A stretch of 64,000 nt of DNA from Psychrosphaera saromensis (GCF_002954545.1 NZ_MSCH01000003.1:310001-374000), one strand, 5' to 3'; numbered from the stretch's first letter, positions 27,156-41,244 are shown. A program made the numbers and translations. The notes: generated by a model not told the origin, from the letters alone.

Positions 27156-29258
27156 TTATCTACGCGCAGACATAATTTTGTCTGCTACATTATTTGGTGC
27201 TTCACCGTACTTCAAAAACTCCATAGAGTAAGAAGCACGTCCCTGAGTTGCACTACGCAAATCAGTAGAGTAGCCAAACATTTCTGCTAGTGGTACTTGA
27301 GCTTTAATCGCTTTCATACCAGCTGGTGCTTCATCCATACCGTCGATCATTCCACGACGGCGGTTTAAATCACCAACAACATCACCCATTGAAGCTTCTG
27401 GCGTTATAACTTCGACTTTCATCATAGGTTCTAACAGCTTTGGAGTCGCGTCCAAAGCACCATCTCTAAATGCCATCGAAGCGGCGATTTTAAACGCCAT
27501 TTCGTTAGAATCTACATCATGAAATGAGCCATCATATAATGTGGCTTTAACACCCAACACAGGATACCCAGCAAGAACGCCACTCTTCATCTGCTCTTTG
27601 ATACCTTGATCAACAGCAGGAATGAATTCTTTAGGTACTGAGCCGCCTACGGTTTCGTTAACGAAAACATAAGGTTCATCACTTTCAATGTCTATTGGCT
27701 CTAGCTTCAGCCAAACGTGACCATATTGACCACGGCCACCTGACTGACGTATAAACTTACCTTCAACTTCAACGGCAGAGGTTATGCACTCACGATACGC
27801 CACTTGTGGCTTACCTACATTGCACTCTACACTAAATTCACGACGCATACGGTCGACAATTATGTCTAAGTGAAGCTCACCCATTCCTGAGATAATGATT
27901 TGACCCGATTCTTCGTCAGTTTCGACTTTGAATGACGGGTCTTCAGCCGCTAATTTACTTAACGCCACAGCCATTTTCTCTTGATCAGGTTGTGATCTTG
28001 GTTCTACTGCTATTGAGATTACAGGTTCTGGAAACTCCATACGCTCAAGCGTAATCTTGTGATCAGGGTCACATAATGTGTCACCTGTAGTCACTTGTTT
28101 CAGACCAACTGCAGCAGCAATATCTCCCGCGCGTACTTCTTTAATTTCTTCGCGGTTATTTGAGTGCATCTGTACGATGCGCCCAAAACGTTCTTTTTTG
28201 AATTTAATTGGATTGTAAACACTGTCACCAGTTTGTACAACACCAGAATAAACTCTGAAAAACGTCAAGGTACCAACAAACGGGTCTGTGGCTATCTTAA
28301 ATGCCAAAGCAGCAAAAGGTGCTTTGTCGTCCGCTGGACGTTCACCAACAGTTCCGTCTTCATTAATACCAGTTATAGCTGGAACTTGAGTAGGCGCTGG
28401 CAAGTATTCGACAACCATATCTAATACTGCTTGCACACCCTTGTTCTTAAATGCTGAACCACAAGCACAAAGTACAATCTCATTTTTTAATGTTCTTTCA
28501 CGTAGGCCGAATTTAATTTCGTCTTCGGTTAACTCTTCACCTTCAAGATACTTATCCATTAATTCATCAGTAGCTTCAGCAGCAGATTCAATCAACTCTT
28601 GTCGATATTCTTCTGCTTCTTCAACTAACTCTGAAGGAATGTCTTCATAAGTAAAACTCATACCTTGGTCAGCTTCGTTCCAGTTGATGGCCTTCATTTT
28701 AATGAGGTCAACAACACCTTGGAAATTATCTTCAGAACCTATAGGTAATTGAACAGGAACTGGCACAGCCCCTAGACGGTCTTTAATTTGACCAACTACG
28801 GAGTGAAAATCAGCACCGGTGCGATCCATTTTATTAACAAATACCATGCGAGGGACTTTGTATTTGTCCGCTTGACGCCAAACTGTTTCAGTTTGAGGTT
28901 GTACACCCGAAGATGCACATAACACCACAACAGCCCCATCAAGAACTCGTAGAGAACGTTCAACTTCAATCGTGAAGTCAACATGCCCTGGAGTATCAAT
29001 AATGTTTACTCTGTGTTCGTCAAACTGAGAATCCATTCCCTTCCAAAAACAAGTGGTAGCGGCAGACGTGATAGTAATACCACGTTCCTGCTCTTGCTCC
29101 ATCCAGTCCATGGTCGCGGCGCCGTCGTGTACTTCACCGATTTTGTGAGAAATACCGGTATAAAAAAGCACACGCTCCGTTGTCGTAGTTTTACCTGCGT
29201 CTACATGAGCTACAATACCGATGTTACGATAACGCTCAATAGGAGTCTTACGAGCCAT
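27156..29258 (-). CDS. fusA: elongation factor G (canonical)
   Basis: Ribosomal translocase, 700 residues. GTPase motifs are [31 protein letters not shown] and [10 protein letters not shown]; the domain IV tip region and the C-terminal [15 protein letters not shown] follow. Position between rpsG and tuf in the classical str operon identifies it as the housekeeping EF-G, in contrast to the solitary fusA2 copy some 4 kb away. Confidence 0.99.
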   Translation of the reverse strand: MARKTPIERYRNIGIVAHVDAGKTTTTERVLFYTGISHKIGEVHDGAATMDWMEQEQERGITITSAATTCFWKGMDSQFDEHRVNIIDTPGHVDFTIEVERSLRVLDGAVVVLCASSGVQPQTETVWRQADKYKVPRMVFVNKMDRTGADFHSVVGQIKDRLGAVPVPVQLPIGSEDNFQGVVDLIKMKAINWNEADQGMSFTYEDIPSELVEEAEEYRQELIESAAEATDELMDKYLEGEELTEDEIKFGLRERTLKNEIVLCACGSAFKNKGVQAVLDMVVEYLPAPTQVPAITGINEDGTVGERPADDKAPFAALAFKIATDPFVGTLTFFRVYSGVVQTGDSVYNPIKFKKERFGRIVQMHSNNREEIKEVRAGDIAAAVGLKQVTTGDTLCDPDHKITLERMEFPEPVISIAVEPRSQPDQEKMAVALSKLAAEDPSFKVETDEESGQIIISGMGELHLDIIVDRMRREFSVECNVGKPQVAYRECITSAVEVEGKFIRQSGGRGQYGHVWLKLEPIDIESDEPYVFVNETVGGSVPKEFIPAVDQGIKEQMKSGVLAGYPVLGVKATLYDGSFHDVDSNEMAFKIAASMAFRDGALDATPKLLEPMMKVEVITPEASMGDVVGDLNRRRGMIDGMDEAPAGMKAIKAQVPLAEMFGYSTDLRSATQGRASYSMEFLKYGEAPNNVADKIMSARR

Positions 29259-29294
29259 AAATTCCTCTTACCTGTTCCAGATATATAATGTTTT

Positions 29295-29801
<507 letters not shown>

Positions 29802-29842
29802 CTAATAAATTAAGTTTGCTTGGCCTTACTAACGGAGAACCG

Positions 29843-30217
29843 TTAAGACTTCGGTTTCTTCGCGCCGTATTTAGAACGGGCTTGTTTACGATCGTTAACA
29901 CCTGAACAATCTAGTGCGCCACGAACTGTGTGGAAACGCACACCTGGTAGATCTTTAACACGACCACCACGGATCAAGATCACACTGTGTTCTTGTAGAT
30001 TGTGGCCTTCACCACCGATGTAAGATGTTACTTCGTTACCATTAGTTAGACGAACACGAGCTACTTTACGTAGTGCAGAGTTCGGCTTCTTAGGTGTTGT
30101 TGTATAAACACGAGTACATACACCACGTCTTTGAGGACATGCGTCCAAAGCTTCAGACATATTACGTTTTGTCTTTTGCTGACGAGGTTTACGTACCAAC
30201 TGGTTAATAGTTGCCAT
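29843..30217 (-). CDS. rpsL: 30S ribosomal protein S12
   Basis: Decoding-centre ribosomal protein, 124 residues. It carries the universally conserved [21 protein letters not shown], the loop with [17 protein letters not shown] and a basic C-terminus. The residues homologous to streptomycin-resistance positions read as wild-type lysines (KKPNSA and RVKDLPG). First gene of the str operon behind a near-consensus promoter. Confidence 0.99.
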   Translation of the reverse strand: MATINQLVRKPRQQKTKRNMSEALDACPQRRGVCTRVYTTTPKKPNSALRKVARVRLTNGNEVTSYIGGEGHNLQEHSVILIRGGRVKDLPGVRFHTVRGALDCSGVNDRKQARSKYGAKKPKS

Positions 30218-30269
30218 TTAAAGCTCCTGATTAGTTGATTTACTACCCATTCGGCGCACAAACGCGCCT

Positions 30270-30285
30270 CCCCTATAATTAGGGG
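30270..30285 (-). promoter_or_regulatory. 5'-terminal hairpin of the str operon mRNA
   Basis: CCCCTA-TAAT-TAGGGG forms a compact hairpin whose first base coincides with the transcription start predicted from the rpsL promoter. A hairpin at the extreme 5' end would be expected to shield the transcript from 5'-dependent decay. Confidence 0.5.
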
Positions 30286-30291
30286 TGGCGT

Positions 30292-30320
30292 ATTCTAATG
30301 CTCAGTATTTCACCTGTCAA
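30292..30320 (-). promoter_or_regulatory. str operon promoter (rpsL)
   Basis: TTGACA and TAGAAT on the minus strand are separated by exactly 17 bases, about 75 bases before the rpsL ATG. It is the best sigma70 match in the window. Confidence 0.85.
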
Positions 30321-30418
30321 GTCAGTACTATTGGCCATTTCGCTGAAACGCCCATTTCTAGGGCTTTATTACCATAATTTAAATATAAATTTAATTGGTG
30401 AATTTATTTTAGCTATAA

Positions 30419-30445
30419 AAAAACCCGCTATAAGCGGGTTTTTAT
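30419..30445 (-). terminator. terminator of the rpoBC operon
   Basis: ACCCGCT and AGCGGGT arms with a short loop, flanked by A/T tracts, just after the rpoC stop. On the minus strand the 3' arm is followed by seven T residues. Confidence 0.9.
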
Positions 30446-30460
30446 TATTTTAACGAGTGA

Positions 30461-33400
30461 TTATTCAGCGTTTAACGCATCTGCTAATGCTTGTTCAGCA
30501 TCAACTGCAGTCACTGTTTCTGTTGTTTCAGCTGCCTCATCAAAAGCTTTGGCTGCCGCAGCTTTGTCTAAGTGATAGCTAAAACCAGTACCTGCTGGAA
30601 TTAATCGACCAACAATTACGTTTTCTTTAAGACCACGTAATCTGTCACGTTTTCCACCAACAGCAGCTTCAGTAAGTACTCTTGTTGTTTCTTGGAAAGA
30701 CGCCGCTGATATAAATGATTCAGTAGACAATGATGCTTTAGTTATACCTAAAAGATCACGGTTGAATTTAACTAAATCTTTACCTTCTGCTTTCAATGCA
30801 CGGTTCGCAATTTTAACTTTAGATACTTCAACCTGTTCTCCAACTAGGAACTCAGACTGACCTGCATCAGTGATAATTGCTTTACGTAACATTTGACGAC
30901 AGATAGCTTCAATGTGCTTGTCGTTAATTTTTACACCTTGTAGGCGGTATACTTCTTGAACTTCATTAACTATGTAGTTCGAGAATGCAGTGATACCACG
31001 TAAGCGTAGGATGTCATGCGGAGCCTCAGGGCCATCTGCAATAACTTCACCAGTATAAACTGATTCACCTTCGTACACGTTAAGCTGACGCCATTTAGGG
31101 ATCATCTCTTCGTGTGCTTCGCCTTCAGCAGGAGTAATAACTAAACGTTTTTTACCTTTAGTTTCTTTACCGTAACTGATAGTACCGCTGATTTCTGCAA
31201 GAATAGCAGGTTCTTTTGGTTTACGAGCTTCAAACAAATCGGCTACGCGAGGTAGACCACCTGTAATGTCTCGAGTTTTTGAACCTTCTTGAGGAATACG
31301 CGCTAGTACATCACCTGGAACAACAGCAGCACCATCTTTTGCTTCAATTGTAGTAAATGAAGGTAGACGAATTTCCTGTATACCAGACTCACCAGAGTCA
31401 ACGATTAACTTAGGCTCTTTAGCGTTAGCTAAAGATAAGTCTTTAACAACCGTACGAGTCAAACCAGTAAGTTCATCAGTTTGAACTTCTGTATTCGCTT
31501 CTTCGATATCAGAGAACTGAATCTTAGCAGCACGTTCAACAATGATTGGATGTGAATGCGGGTCCCAGTTAGCAACTGTATCGTTACCTTTAACTTCAGC
31601 ACCATCAGCAATCGTCATTACAGCACCGTAAGGTAGCTTGTAACGCTCTTTTTCACGACCTTGGTCGTCAATGATAGTAACTTCAGCAGAACGAGAAGTG
31701 ATAACTAATCTACCGTCAGCATTTGTAACGTGTTTTGCATTATGAAGACGAACGGTACCGTCACTCTTAACTTGAACACTGTTAGCTGCTGATGCTCTAG
31801 ATGCTGCACCACCGATATGGAACGTACGCATCGTAAGCTGTGTACCTGGTTCACCAATTGATTGTGCTGCAATAACACCTACTGCCTCACCTTGGTTAAT
31901 CAAGTGACCACGAGCCAAGTCACGTCCGTAACAAGCTGCACAAACACCAAAGTCATTCTCACAAGTAATGATTGAACGAACTTCAACTTCATCAACTGAG
32001 TTCTCTTCTAAAAGGTCACACAGTTTTTCGTCTAACATGATTCCAGCTTCAACTAAAACAGTTTTAGTTTTTGGAATAACGATATCTTTAAGTACAACAC
32101 GACCTAATACACGTTCGCGTAGTGGCTCAACAACATCACCGCCTTCAATAAGAGGTTTCATTGTTATGCCTTCTTCAGTTCCACAGTCATGTGCTGTGAT
32201 AACCAAATCTTGGCCAACATCTACTAGACGACGAGTTAAGTAACCCGAGTTAGCTGTTTTAAGTGCGGTATCCGCCAAACCTTTACGCGCACCGTGAGTA
32301 GAGATGAAGTACTGTAGTACGTTCAGACCTTCACGGAAGTTTGCAGTGATTGGCGTTTCGATGATTGAACCGTCTGGTTTAGCCATCAAGCCACGCATAC
32401 CAGCAAGCTGACGGATCTGAGCGGCACTACCACGAGCACCAGAGTCAGCCATCATAAACACGCTGTTAAACGAAGGTTGAGTTTCAGTTACACCATCACG
32501 ATTAACAACTTGTTCAGTAGATAAGTTGTCCATCATCGCTTTTGAAACTTTTTCGTTTGCTGTAGACCAGATATCGATAACTTTATTGTATTTCTCACCA
32601 GCTGTTACTAGACCTTGTTGGAACTGGTCTTGAATTTCAGCAACTTCTGCTTGAGAGTCTTCAATAATTTCATGTTTTGCATCTGGAATAACTAAATCAT
32701 CAATACCAATTGAGTTACCCGCTAACATAGCGTAGTGGAAACCGGTATACATGATTTGGTCGGCAAACATTACTGTGTCTTTAATACCAAGACGACGGTA
32801 ACATTCATTGATCAACATTGAGATTTGTTTCTTACCAATTGCTTGGTTCATCAAATCAAAAGGGAAACCTTCAGGTGCAATCATAGATAAAATAGCACGG
32901 CCTACCGTAGTGTCTTTAATTGAAGTTACATTGGTACGAGTACCGTCTTCTGCAATTACAACTTCAGTCATACGAACTTTTACACGTGCGTGTAAGTCTG
33001 CACAACCTGTACGATATGCTTTTTCAGCTTCTTTTTTATCTTTGAAGATTGAACCTTCACCTTTAGCATTTACTCTGTCGCGAGACATATAGTAAATACC
33101 TAATACAACGTCCTGTGAAGGAACGATGATTGGCTCACCATTAGCTGGTGATAAGATATTATTTGTCGACATCATTAACGCACGAGCTTCTAATTGAGCT
33201 TCAAGTGTTAATGGAACGTGAACAGCCATTTGGTCACCATCGAAGTCGGCGTTATATGCCGCACAAACTAATGGATGCAATTGGATTGCTTTACCTTCGA
33301 TAAGAACAGGTTCAAACGCTTGGATACCAAGTCTATGAAGAGTTGGTGCACGGTTAAGCATTACTGGATGTTGACGGATAACTTCATCTAAGATATCCCA

Positions 33401-34624
33401 AACTTCCGGCGCTTCACGCTCTACCATTTTCTTCGCAGCTTTGATTGTCGTTGCCATACCACGTAGTTCTAATTTTCCGTAGATAAATGGTTTGAATAAT
33501 TCAAGTGCCATTTTCTTAGGTAGACCACATTGTTGTAGCTTAAGCGTAGGACCAACTGTGATTACAGAACGACCTGAGTAATCAACACGTTTACCTAGTA
33601 GATTCTGACGGAAACGACCTTGTTTACCTTTGATCATATCAGCCAAAGATTTAAGAGGACGTTTGTTAGAACCAGTAATCGCACGACCACGACGACCATT
33701 ATCTAATAATGCATCAACCGCTTCTTGTAACATACGTTTTTCGTTACGCACGATAATATCAGGCGCAGCTAAGTCTAATAGACGTTTCAAACGGTTGTTA
33801 CGGTTGATTACACGACGATATAAGTCATTCAAATCAGACGTAGCAAAACGACCGCCATCTAGAGGTACTAGTGGACGTAAATCTGGTGGTAAAACAGGAA
33901 GAACTGTCATAACCATCCATTCTGGACGGTTACCTGAGTTACAAAATGCTTCCATCAATTTAAGACGTTTTGTTAATTTTTTACGTTTAGTTTCAGAAGT
34001 TACCGTTGGTAATTCTTCTTTCATCTCAGCGTATTGTTGGTTGATATCGATATCTTTAAGAAGTTCAAAAACGGCTTCAGCACCCATTTTCGCTTCAAAT
34101 TCATCGCCATGCTCTTCCAATGCATCTAAATATTCTTCTTCAGATAACATTTGGCCTTTTTCAAGAGTCGTCATGCCAGATTCTGTAACGGCATAAGATT
34201 CAAAATAAAGAACACGTTCAATATCACGCAACGTCATATCTAGCATTAAACCAATACGCGACGGTAATGATTTTAAGAACCAAATATGTGCAACTGGGCT
34301 TGCTAATTCAATGTGGCCCATACGTTCACGACGAACTTTGGTAAGCGTTACTTCTACGCCACATTTTTCACAAATTACACCACGGTGTTTAAGACGTTTG
34401 TATTTACCACATAAACACTCATAGTCTTTAACTGGGCCGAAGATACGAGCACAGAACAAACCATCACGTTCAGGCTTGAACGTACGATAGTTAATTGTTT
34501 CTGGCTTTTTAACTTCACCAAATGACCAAGAACGAACAACGTCTGGTGACGCTAGGCCGATTCTAATTGAATCGAACTCTTCGCTCTTGTTTTGTTGTTT
34601 CAAAAACTTAAGTAAGTCTTTCAC
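30461..34624 (-). CDS. rpoC: DNA-directed RNA polymerase subunit beta'
   Basis: Largest RNA polymerase subunit. From the GTG at 34624 the protein starts with [13 protein letters not shown], as in other proteobacteria, and has AGGAG eight to nine bases ahead. An in-frame ATG 27 bases upstream would overlap that ribosome binding site. Seen: the N-terminal zinc ribbon ([20 protein letters not shown]), the catalytic [12 protein letters not shown] with three aspartates, and the second zinc site around [19 protein letters not shown]. It is 95 bases after rpoB and ends at a terminator. Confidence 0.99.
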   Translation of the reverse strand: MKDLLKFLKQQNKSEEFDSIRIGLASPDVVRSWSFGEVKKPETINYRTFKPERDGLFCARIFGPVKDYECLCGKYKRLKHRGVICEKCGVEVTLTKVRRERMGHIELASPVAHIWFLKSLPSRIGLMLDMTLRDIERVLYFESYAVTESGMTTLEKGQMLSEEEYLDALEEHGDEFEAKMGAEAVFELLKDIDINQQYAEMKEELPTVTSETKRKKLTKRLKLMEAFCNSGNRPEWMVMTVLPVLPPDLRPLVPLDGGRFATSDLNDLYRRVINRNNRLKRLLDLAAPDIIVRNEKRMLQEAVDALLDNGRRGRAITGSNKRPLKSLADMIKGKQGRFRQNLLGKRVDYSGRSVITVGPTLKLQQCGLPKKMALELFKPFIYGKLELRGMATTIKAAKKMVEREAPEVWDILDEVIRQHPVMLNRAPTLHRLGIQAFEPVLIEGKAIQLHPLVCAAYNADFDGDQMAVHVPLTLEAQLEARALMMSTNNILSPANGEPIIVPSQDVVLGIYYMSRDRVNAKGEGSIFKDKKEAEKAYRTGCADLHARVKVRMTEVVIAEDGTRTNVTSIKDTTVGRAILSMIAPEGFPFDLMNQAIGKKQISMLINECYRRLGIKDTVMFADQIMYTGFHYAMLAGNSIGIDDLVIPDAKHEIIEDSQAEVAEIQDQFQQGLVTAGEKYNKVIDIWSTANEKVSKAMMDNLSTEQVVNRDGVTETQPSFNSVFMMADSGARGSAAQIRQLAGMRGLMAKPDGSIIETPITANFREGLNVLQYFISTHGARKGLADTALKTANSGYLTRRLVDVGQDLVITAHDCGTEEGITMKPLIEGGDVVEPLRERVLGRVVLKDIVIPKTKTVLVEAGIMLDEKLCDLLEENSVDEVEVRSIITCENDFGVCAACYGRDLARGHLINQGEAVGVIAAQSIGEPGTQLTMRTFHIGGAASRASAANSVQVKSDGTVRLHNAKHVTNADGRLVITSRSAEVTIIDDQGREKERYKLPYGAVMTIADGAEVKGNDTVANWDPHSHPIIVERAAKIQFSDIEEANTEVQTDELTGLTRTVVKDLSLANAKEPKLIVDSGESGIQEIRLPSFTTIEAKDGAAVVPGDVLARIPQEGSKTRDITGGLPRVADLFEARKPKEPAILAEISGTISYGKETKGKKRLVITPAEGEAHEEMIPKWRQLNVYEGESVYTGEVIADGPEAPHDILRLRGITAFSNYIVNEVQEVYRLQGVKINDKHIEAICRQMLRKAIITDAGQSEFLVGEQVEVSKVKIANRALKAEGKDLVKFNRDLLGITKASLSTESFISAASFQETTRVLTEAAVGGKRDRLRGLKENVIVGRLIPAGTGFSYHLDKAAAAKAFDEAAETTETVTAVDAEQALADALNAE

Positions 34625-34719
34625 TTGTGTTCTCCTGTCGGAGTGAAACATTAGGGCGACTATTATTAGTACGCCCTACCACTCAATTTCTAAGAACTTA
34701 ATCGGTTACCCGATTAAGA

Positions 34720-37700
34720 TTAATCTTCTTCCAGCTCGATGTTTAAACCTAGCGAACGAATCTCTTTTAACAATACGTTAAACGATTCTGGTATCGCAGG
34801 TTCCATACGATGATCGCCGTCTACGATGTTTTTATACATCTTAGTACGACCATTAACGTCATCTGACTTAACAGTAAGCATTTCTTGAAGCGTGTAAGCA
34901 GCACCATAAGCTTCTAGTGCCCATACTTCCATCTCTCCGAAACGCTGACCACCAAACTGAGCTTTACCACCAAGTGGTTGCTGAGTTACTAGGCTATAAG
35001 AACCAGTAGAACGAGCATGCATTTTGTCATCAACTAAGTGATTCAGTTTAAGCATATACATGTAACCAACAGTTACTTTACGCTCAAATGCATTACCAGT
35101 ACGACCATCAAACAATGTGAATTGTCCGCTGCGAGGCATGTCCGCTAGTTCAAATAAGTCTTTGATTTCTGATTCTGCTGCACCATCAAATACAGGCGTA
35201 GCAATCGGAACACCAGCACGTAAGTTTTGCGCTAAACGACGAACTTCATCATCAGTGAAACTTGCGATATCAACTTCTTGACGAGAAGTACCAGATGCAT
35301 AGATTTTGCTCAAGAATTCACGAATTTCGATTAATTCTTTTTGCTCTTTGATCATGCGATCTAATTTCTCACCTAAACCACGCGCTGCCATACCTAGATG
35401 CGTCTCTAGGATCTGACCGACGTTCATACGAGATGGAACGCCCAGCGGGTTAAGTACGATATCTACAGGAGTACCAAATTCGTCATGAGGCATATCTTCA
35501 ACAGGAACAATGGTAGATATAACACCTTTGTTACCGTGACGACCGGCCATCTTATCACCAGGTTGAATACGACGTTTAACAGCTAGGTATACTTTAACAA
35601 TCTTAAGTACGCCAGGTGCTAAATCATCACCTTGAGTGATCTTACGACGCTTAACTTCATACTTTTTATCGTATTCCGTACGTAACTCTTCAAAACTAGT
35701 AGCAAGTTGCTCTAATTCTGATTGTTGAGTTTCGTCTTTTAAGCTTTGTTGGAATAACTTTTCGCCTTCCAATGTTGCTACTTTATCAGCATCAACACCG
35801 CCAGCTTTTAACAACTCACGAGTACGTGAATGTAAGTTATTCTCTAAGATTCTGAATTCTTCATTCAAATCTTTCTTAGCTTGCGCTAATTGCATTGCTT
35901 CAATGTCTAGTGCACGTTTGTCTTTCTCAACACCGTCTCTAGTAAACACCTGAACGTCAATAATAGTACCTGATACAGAGTTAGGTACACGTAAAGAACT
36001 GTCTTTAACGTCAGATGCTTTTTCACCGAAGATTGCTCGTAAAAGTTTTTCTTCAGGCGTAAGTTGTGTTTCACCTTTAGGTGTCACTTTACCTACTAAT
36101 ATATCGCCGCCTTTAACTTCAGCACCAATATAAACAACACCAGAATCATCAAGTTTACCAAGCGCTGATTCACCAACATTAGGAATGTCAGAAGTAACTT
36201 CTTCAGGACCTAACTTAGTATCACGAGCCACACAGCTTAATTCTTGAATATGGATAGTTGTTAAACGATCTTCTTTAACTACACGTTCAGAAACAAGGAT
36301 TGAATCTTCGAAGTTGTAACCATTCCAAGGCATGAATGCAACGCGCATGTTTTGACCAAGAGCTAATTCACCTAAATCTGTAGATGGACCGTCAGCCAAA
36401 ATATCACCACGTTCAACAGGCTCACCTGTACGAACAGTAGTACGTTGATTAATACATGTGTTTTGGTTAGAACGTGTGTATTTAGTTAAGTTATAAATGT
36501 CGATACCGGCTTCGCCAGGTTTACATTCGCTTTCGCTAACTTGAACAACAATACGTGAAGCATCTGCGTAGTCGATTACACCACCACGTTTAGCAACAAC
36601 AGTTACACCTGAATCTTTTGCCACTACTGCTTCAACACCAGTACCAACTAACGGCTTATCAGCTATTAATGTAGGAACGGCTTGACGTTGCATGTTCGCA
36701 CCCATTAAGGCACGGTTAGCATCATCGTGCTCAAGGAATGGAATTAAGCTTGCCGCAACAGATACAACCTGTTGAGGTGCCACGTCCATGTATTGAACTT
36801 GATCAATAGTAGTAATAGTAAATTCGTTTTTGAAACGACATGGTACAAGTTCGTCAGTTAGACGATTGTTTGCATCCATTTCAGCACTTGCCTGAGCGAT
36901 AACAAACTTATCTTCTTCAATAGCTGATAAGTAGTCAATCTCACCCGTCACAACACCGTCAACAACACGACGATATGGCGTTTCTAGGAAACCGTAATGG
37001 TTTACTCGAGCAAATATTGATAAAGAGTTTATTAGACCAATGTTTGGTCCCTCTGGTGTTTCGATTGGACAAACACGACCGTAATGAGTCGGATGTACGT
37101 CTCGAACTTCAAAACCAGCTCTTTCACGTGTCAAACCACCTGGACCTAAAGCAGAAATACGACGTTTATGCGTGACTTCTGACAATGGGTTATTTTGGTC
37201 CATGAATTGTGATAATTGGCTTGAACCGAAAAACTCTTTAATTGCAGCAGAAATAGGTTTTGCGTTAATTAAATCTTGTGGCGTTGTGCTATCTAAATCA
37301 CCTAAGCTTAAACGTTCTTTAACAGCACGTTCAACACGGACTAGACCAACACGGAATTGGTTTTCTGCCATTTCACCAACAGAACGTATACGACGGTTAC
37401 CTAAATGGTCGATATCGTCTACGTCACCTTTACCGTCACGAATACTAATAAGTACTTTCATAACATCAACGATGTCTTGTTTACTTAATGTACCTTCACC
37501 GACAAGATCTTCACGAGCTACACGACGGTTAAACTTCATTCGACCAACGCTTGATAAATCATAACGTTCTAGAGAGAAGAATAAATTCTCGAATAAAGCT
37601 TCCGCAGAATCTTTCGTTGGTGGCTCACCCGGACGCATCATACGGTAAATTTCAACTAACGCTTCTAGGCGATTAGTAGAAGAATCTACACGTAACGTGT

Positions 37701-38748
37701 CAGAGATATAAGAACCATGATCCAAATCATTTGTATAGATAACTTCAAACGTAGTGTGACCAGCTTCAGCCATTTTAGCTAAAAGCTCTAAACTAACTAA
37801 ATCATTTGCTTCTGCAACGACTTCGCCAGTTGACTCGTCAACATAGTTTTTAGATAAAACTTTATCAATGATGTATTCATGAGGAACTTCAATCTGTTTA
37901 ATAGCAGATTTTTCCATTGTACGAATATGACGCGCAGTAATTCTGCGGCCTATTTCAACAATAACCTCACCTTCATCATTTTTAATATCAAATAAAGCAG
38001 TTTCACCACGTAAACGTGACGGTTGAAGTTCCATTAAGAATTTTTCATCTTTAATTTCAACAGCGATATTTTCAAAGAATAAACCTAGAATTTCTTCTGT
38101 AGAATATTCTAATGCACGTAGCATGATAGTAGCCGGTAATTTACGACGACGGTCTATACGAACAAATAAATTATCTTTTGGGTCAAACTCAAAGTCTAAC
38201 CAAGAACCACGGTAAGGAATAACGCGAGCGTTATACAAAACTTTACCTGAAGAGTGCGTTTTACCTTTGTCATGATCAAAGAACACACCTGGAGAACGGT
38301 GTAACTGAGAAACGATTACACGCTCAGTTCCATTTATTACAAATGTTCCGTTGTCCGTCATTAAAGGCATTTCGCCCATATAAACTTCTTGCTCTTTGAT
38401 ATCTTTAACAGTACCAGGAGCAGCTTCTTTATCCATAAGAACTAAACGAAGTTTTACGCGCAATGGAGCCGCGTATGTAACACCTCTAATTTGACATTCT
38501 TTCACGTCGAACACAGGTTCTCCAACGCGATAACTGACAAATTGTAATTCGGCGCTACCTGAATAGCTCTTAATAGGGAATACAGAACGGAAGGCCGCTT
38601 CTATACCATTGTTACCGTCTACGTCTGCTTGAATGAATTTATTGTACGATTCAAGCTGAACTTGTAGAAGATATGGCATGTCTAAAACGTGTTCACGTTT
38701 GCCAAAATCCTTACGAATTCGTTTCTTTTCAGAATAAGAGTAAGCCAT
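34720..38748 (-). CDS. rpoB: DNA-directed RNA polymerase subunit beta
   Basis: Beta subunit of 1342 residues, the usual gammaproteobacterial length. The rifampicin region reads [29 protein letters not shown] without a resistance substitution I can recognise. The KPQ-like and C-terminal switch regions ([24 protein letters not shown]) are intact. Expressed with rplL through a partial terminator in the 215-base intergenic gap. Confidence 0.99.
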   Translation of the reverse strand: MAYSYSEKKRIRKDFGKREHVLDMPYLLQVQLESYNKFIQADVDGNNGIEAAFRSVFPIKSYSGSAELQFVSYRVGEPVFDVKECQIRGVTYAAPLRVKLRLVLMDKEAAPGTVKDIKEQEVYMGEMPLMTDNGTFVINGTERVIVSQLHRSPGVFFDHDKGKTHSSGKVLYNARVIPYRGSWLDFEFDPKDNLFVRIDRRRKLPATIMLRALEYSTEEILGLFFENIAVEIKDEKFLMELQPSRLRGETALFDIKNDEGEVIVEIGRRITARHIRTMEKSAIKQIEVPHEYIIDKVLSKNYVDESTGEVVAEANDLVSLELLAKMAEAGHTTFEVIYTNDLDHGSYISDTLRVDSSTNRLEALVEIYRMMRPGEPPTKDSAEALFENLFFSLERYDLSSVGRMKFNRRVAREDLVGEGTLSKQDIVDVMKVLISIRDGKGDVDDIDHLGNRRIRSVGEMAENQFRVGLVRVERAVKERLSLGDLDSTTPQDLINAKPISAAIKEFFGSSQLSQFMDQNNPLSEVTHKRRISALGPGGLTRERAGFEVRDVHPTHYGRVCPIETPEGPNIGLINSLSIFARVNHYGFLETPYRRVVDGVVTGEIDYLSAIEEDKFVIAQASAEMDANNRLTDELVPCRFKNEFTITTIDQVQYMDVAPQQVVSVAASLIPFLEHDDANRALMGANMQRQAVPTLIADKPLVGTGVEAVVAKDSGVTVVAKRGGVIDYADASRIVVQVSESECKPGEAGIDIYNLTKYTRSNQNTCINQRTTVRTGEPVERGDILADGPSTDLGELALGQNMRVAFMPWNGYNFEDSILVSERVVKEDRLTTIHIQELSCVARDTKLGPEEVTSDIPNVGESALGKLDDSGVVYIGAEVKGGDILVGKVTPKGETQLTPEEKLLRAIFGEKASDVKDSSLRVPNSVSGTIIDVQVFTRDGVEKDKRALDIEAMQLAQAKKDLNEEFRILENNLHSRTRELLKAGGVDADKVATLEGEKLFQQSLKDETQQSELEQLATSFEELRTEYDKKYEVKRRKITQGDDLAPGVLKIVKVYLAVKRRIQPGDKMAGRHGNKGVISTIVPVEDMPHDEFGTPVDIVLNPLGVPSRMNVGQILETHLGMAARGLGEKLDRMIKEQKELIEIREFLSKIYASGTSRQEVDIASFTDDEVRRLAQNLRAGVPIATPVFDGAAESEIKDLFELADMPRSGQFTLFDGRTGNAFERKVTVGYMYMLKLNHLVDDKMHARSTGSYSLVTQQPLGGKAQFGGQRFGEMEVWALEAYGAAYTLQEMLTVKSDDVNGRTKMYKNIVDGDHRMEPAIPESFNVLLKEIRSLGLNIELEED

Positions 38749-38895
38749 GTGGTTCCTCAGCTTGCTGATTTTTGACCCTATATGCCTGCCAGTTTCATAC
38801 TTAGCAGACTACCTCTGACAATAAACACTTGTCTTAACAAGTAAGTTTTATCATCAAACTTTGCGCTATAAAAGATTTTATGCAGATATAGCGCA

Positions 38896-38923
38896 AAAAG
38901 GCCGGTGATAATAATCACCAGCC
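38896..38923 (-). terminator. rplL-rpoB attenuator
   Basis: On the minus strand GGCTGGTGAT-TATT-ATCACCGGCC is followed by TTTTT. This matches in place and shape the partial terminator known between the L7/L12 and beta-subunit genes, which lets a fraction of transcripts continue into rpoBC. Confidence 0.85.
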
Positions 38924-38963
38924 CATGCCTAAAATTTAGGCAGATAATCTAACAAACGTTAGA

Positions 38964-39326
38964 CTATTTGATTTCAACAGTTGCGCCTGCTTCTTCAAGA
39001 GTAGCTTTAAGTTCGTCAGCTTCTCCTTTAGATACAGCTTCTTTAACTGCAACTGGAGCAGCTTCAACCATTGCTTTAGCTTCTTTCAGGCCAAGACCTG
39101 TAGCAGCACGTACGGCTTTGATTGCAGATACTTTATTTGGACCAGCAGCTGTTAACATTACGTCAAATTCAGTTTGCTCTTCTGCAGATTCTGCAGCAGG
39201 ACCAGCAGCAACAGCAGTAGCTGCAGTTACACCGAATTTTTCTTCCATTGCTTCAACTAGTTCAACAACTTGCATTACAGACATTTCTGCAACTGCATCT
39301 AAGATTTGATCTTGAGTTATAGACAT
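38964..39326 (-). CDS. rplL: 50S ribosomal protein L7/L12
   Basis: Stalk protein, 120 residues. An N-terminal dimerisation helix ([30 protein letters not shown]), an Ala-rich hinge and the C-terminal factor-binding domain ([32 protein letters not shown]) are all present. Downstream of rplJ by 85 bases and upstream of the rpoB attenuator. Confidence 0.99.
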   Translation of the reverse strand: MSITQDQILDAVAEMSVMQVVELVEAMEEKFGVTAATAVAAGPAAESAEEQTEFDVMLTAAGPNKVSAIKAVRAATGLGLKEAKAMVEAAPVAVKEAVSKGEADELKATLEEAGATVEIK

Positions 39327-39411
39327 TTTTCTATTCCTAACTTTATGAGTGATTTATTCACTCTAATACTTTCACCAAAAACTGCGTTACGTTTATAAAT
39401 AAACAATAAAC

Positions 39412-39900
39412 TTATGCAGCTTCTTTTGCTTCTTTTACCGCAGCTAGTGTTTTCACTAGTTTGCCTGCAGAAGCTTCTTTTAATACGCTCATCATTCGTG
39501 CAATAGCTTCGTCGTATGTAGGTAGTGACGCTAAAACGTCAACTGCTACTACGTTGCCTTCGAATGATGCAATTTTCAGGTCAAACTTATCGTTTTTCTT
39601 TGCGAAATCTTTAAAGATACGCGCACCAGCACCTGGGTGCTCGTTAGAAAATGCGATTAAAGTAGGACCAGTAAATGCATCAGACAGACATTCGAAGTTA
39701 GTACCTTTAACAGCTAGTTTAGCTAAAGTGTTGCGAACAACCTTCATCCAAACACCATTAGCACGAGCTTCTTTACGAAGTTCAGTGATAGCTGTTACTG
39801 ATACACCACGAGCATCTACTACTACAGCAGATAGAGCGCTTTTGGCTGCTTCTTGGACTTCAGCAACTACTGCTTTTTTGCCATCAAGATTTAATGCCAT
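39412..39900 (-). CDS. rplJ: 50S ribosomal protein L10
   Basis: Anchors L7/L12 dimers to 23S rRNA, 162 residues. It has [19 protein letters not shown] at the N-terminus, [20 protein letters not shown], and a C-terminal stalk-binding helix. A strong AGGAGA lies before the ATG. It is preceded by a structured leader in which L10-L12 is known to bind and repress translation in related bacteria. Confidence 0.99.
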   Translation of the reverse strand: MALNLDGKKAVVAEVQEAAKSALSAVVVDARGVSVTAITELRKEARANGVWMKVVRNTLAKLAVKGTNFECLSDAFTGPTLIAFSNEHPGAGARIFKDFAKKNDKFDLKIASFEGNVVAVDVLASLPTYDEAIARMMSVLKEASAGKLVKTLAAVKEAKEAA

Positions 39901-39924
39901 TAGCTTTTCTCCTGGTTAAAGTTG

Positions 39925-40085
39925 GATTACTCCAACTCGTTTTTATTAGTTTAAGGTTTAACCCTTAAACAATTCCGGTGAAAGCCAGAAGGAAATCTTC
40001 TGGGGTCATCACCATCTGCGTAGGAAATTAAGTATCATTGACAAGTCAAATCTACACCTACGGTCTTGGATGGAGGCATTTTAAA
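39925..40085 (-). promoter_or_regulatory. L10 leader (translational operator of rplJL-rpoBC)
   Basis: The long rplA-rplJ gap reads on the minus strand as GTAGGTGTAGATTTG, CCTACGCAGATGGTGATGACCCCAGAAG with a matching CTTCTGG, then the AAGGGTTAAACCTT hairpin before the ribosome binding site. The paired GTAGG/CCTAC helix and the kink-turn-like GGTGATGA resemble the known L10 leader. Boundaries are approximate. Confidence 0.65.
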
Positions 40086-40110
40086 AAACACCTCAACCCG
40101 AATACTAAAG

Positions 40111-40812
40111 TTACTTATCTAGAGCGATAGAACTTTGGTCTAATGCAAGGCCAGCACCCATAGTCGTAGAAAGGCTAATTTTCTTAATGAAAGTACCTTT
40201 TGCAGACGCAGGTTTTGCTTTAACGATTGCACTTACTAATGCTTCTAAGTTTTGCTTGATAGAGGCAACATCAAATTCAGCTTTACCAATTGAAGCGTGA
40301 ACGATACCAGCTTTATCATTACGGTAACGAACCTGACCAGCTTTAGCATTTTTAACTGCTGTAGCTACGTCTGGAGTTACTGTGCCAACTTTAGGGTTAG
40401 GCATAAGTCCGCGTGGACCTAAGATTTGACCTAATTGACCAACAACACGCATTGCATCAGGAGATGCAACAACAACGTCGAAGTTCATTTCGCCAGCTTT
40501 TACAAGCTCAGCTAGGTCTTCCATGCCTACGATGTCAGCGCCTGCAGCTTTAGCAGCTTCAGCGTTAGCACCTTGTGTAAATACCGCAACACGTACGTCT
40601 TTACCAGTTCCGTTAGGTAGTACAGTAGCACCACGAACGTTTTGGTCAGATTTACGAGGATCGATACCTAAGTTAATTGCAACATCAACACTTTCTTTAA
40701 ACTTAGCTGTCGCTAGTTCTTGAAGTAGAGATACAGCTTCTTCGATGCCGTATTCACGAGTTGCATCAACTTTTTCACGAATGATACGTGCGCGTTTTGT
40801 TAATTTAGCCAT
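40111..40812 (-). CDS. rplA: 50S ribosomal protein L1
   Basis: L1 stalk protein and, in relatives, translational repressor of rplKA. The 233 residues include [16 protein letters not shown], the RNA-binding [11 protein letters not shown] and the conserved [15 protein letters not shown]. It follows rplK by three bases, so the two are translationally coupled. Confidence 0.99.
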   Translation of the reverse strand: MAKLTKRARIIREKVDATREYGIEEAVSLLQELATAKFKESVDVAINLGIDPRKSDQNVRGATVLPNGTGKDVRVAVFTQGANAEAAKAAGADIVGMEDLAELVKAGEMNFDVVVASPDAMRVVGQLGQILGPRGLMPNPKVGTVTPDVATAVKNAKAGQVRYRNDKAGIVHASIGKAEFDVASIKQNLEALVSAIVKAKPASAKGTFIKKISLSTTMGAGLALDQSSIALDK

Positions 40813-40815
40813 TGA

Positions 40816-41244
40816 TTAACCCTCTACATTCAAGCCCATTGCACGAGCTGAGCCGGCAATAGTGCGTACAGCTGCGTCCATATCGGCCGCAGTAAGATCA
40901 GGTTCTTTAGTCTTAACGATTTCTTCAAGTTGAGCACGTGTTACTGTACCTACTTTTTCAGTGTTAGGACGACCAGAACCAGACTTGATACCAGCAGCTT
41001 TCTTAAGTAAGTAAGATGCAGGTGGAGTCTTAGTTTCGAATGTGAATGAACGATCATTGTAAACAGAGATAACAACAGGCACTGGTGCGCCTTTTTCCAT
41101 ATCGCCAGTTTTGGCATTGAATGCTTTACAGAATTCCATGATGTTCACACCATGTTGACCAAGAGCTGGACCAACTGGTGGACTAGGGTTTGCCATACCA
41201 GCTGCAACTTGCAACTTGATTAGCGCTTCTACTTTTTTAGCCAT
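40816..41244 (-). CDS. rplK: 50S ribosomal protein L11
   Basis: GTPase-centre protein, 142 residues. It begins [39 protein letters not shown]; the proline-rich [11 protein letters not shown] is the thiostrepton-site signature. It is the first gene of the rplKA-rplJL-rpoBC unit behind its own promoter. Confidence 0.99.
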   Translation of the reverse strand: MAKKVEALIKLQVAAGMANPSPPVGPALGQHGVNIMEFCKAFNAKTGDMEKGAPVPVVISVYNDRSFTFETKTPPASYLLKKAAGIKSGSGRPNTEKVGTVTRAQLEEIVKTKEPDLTAADMDAAVRTIAGSARAMGLNVEG

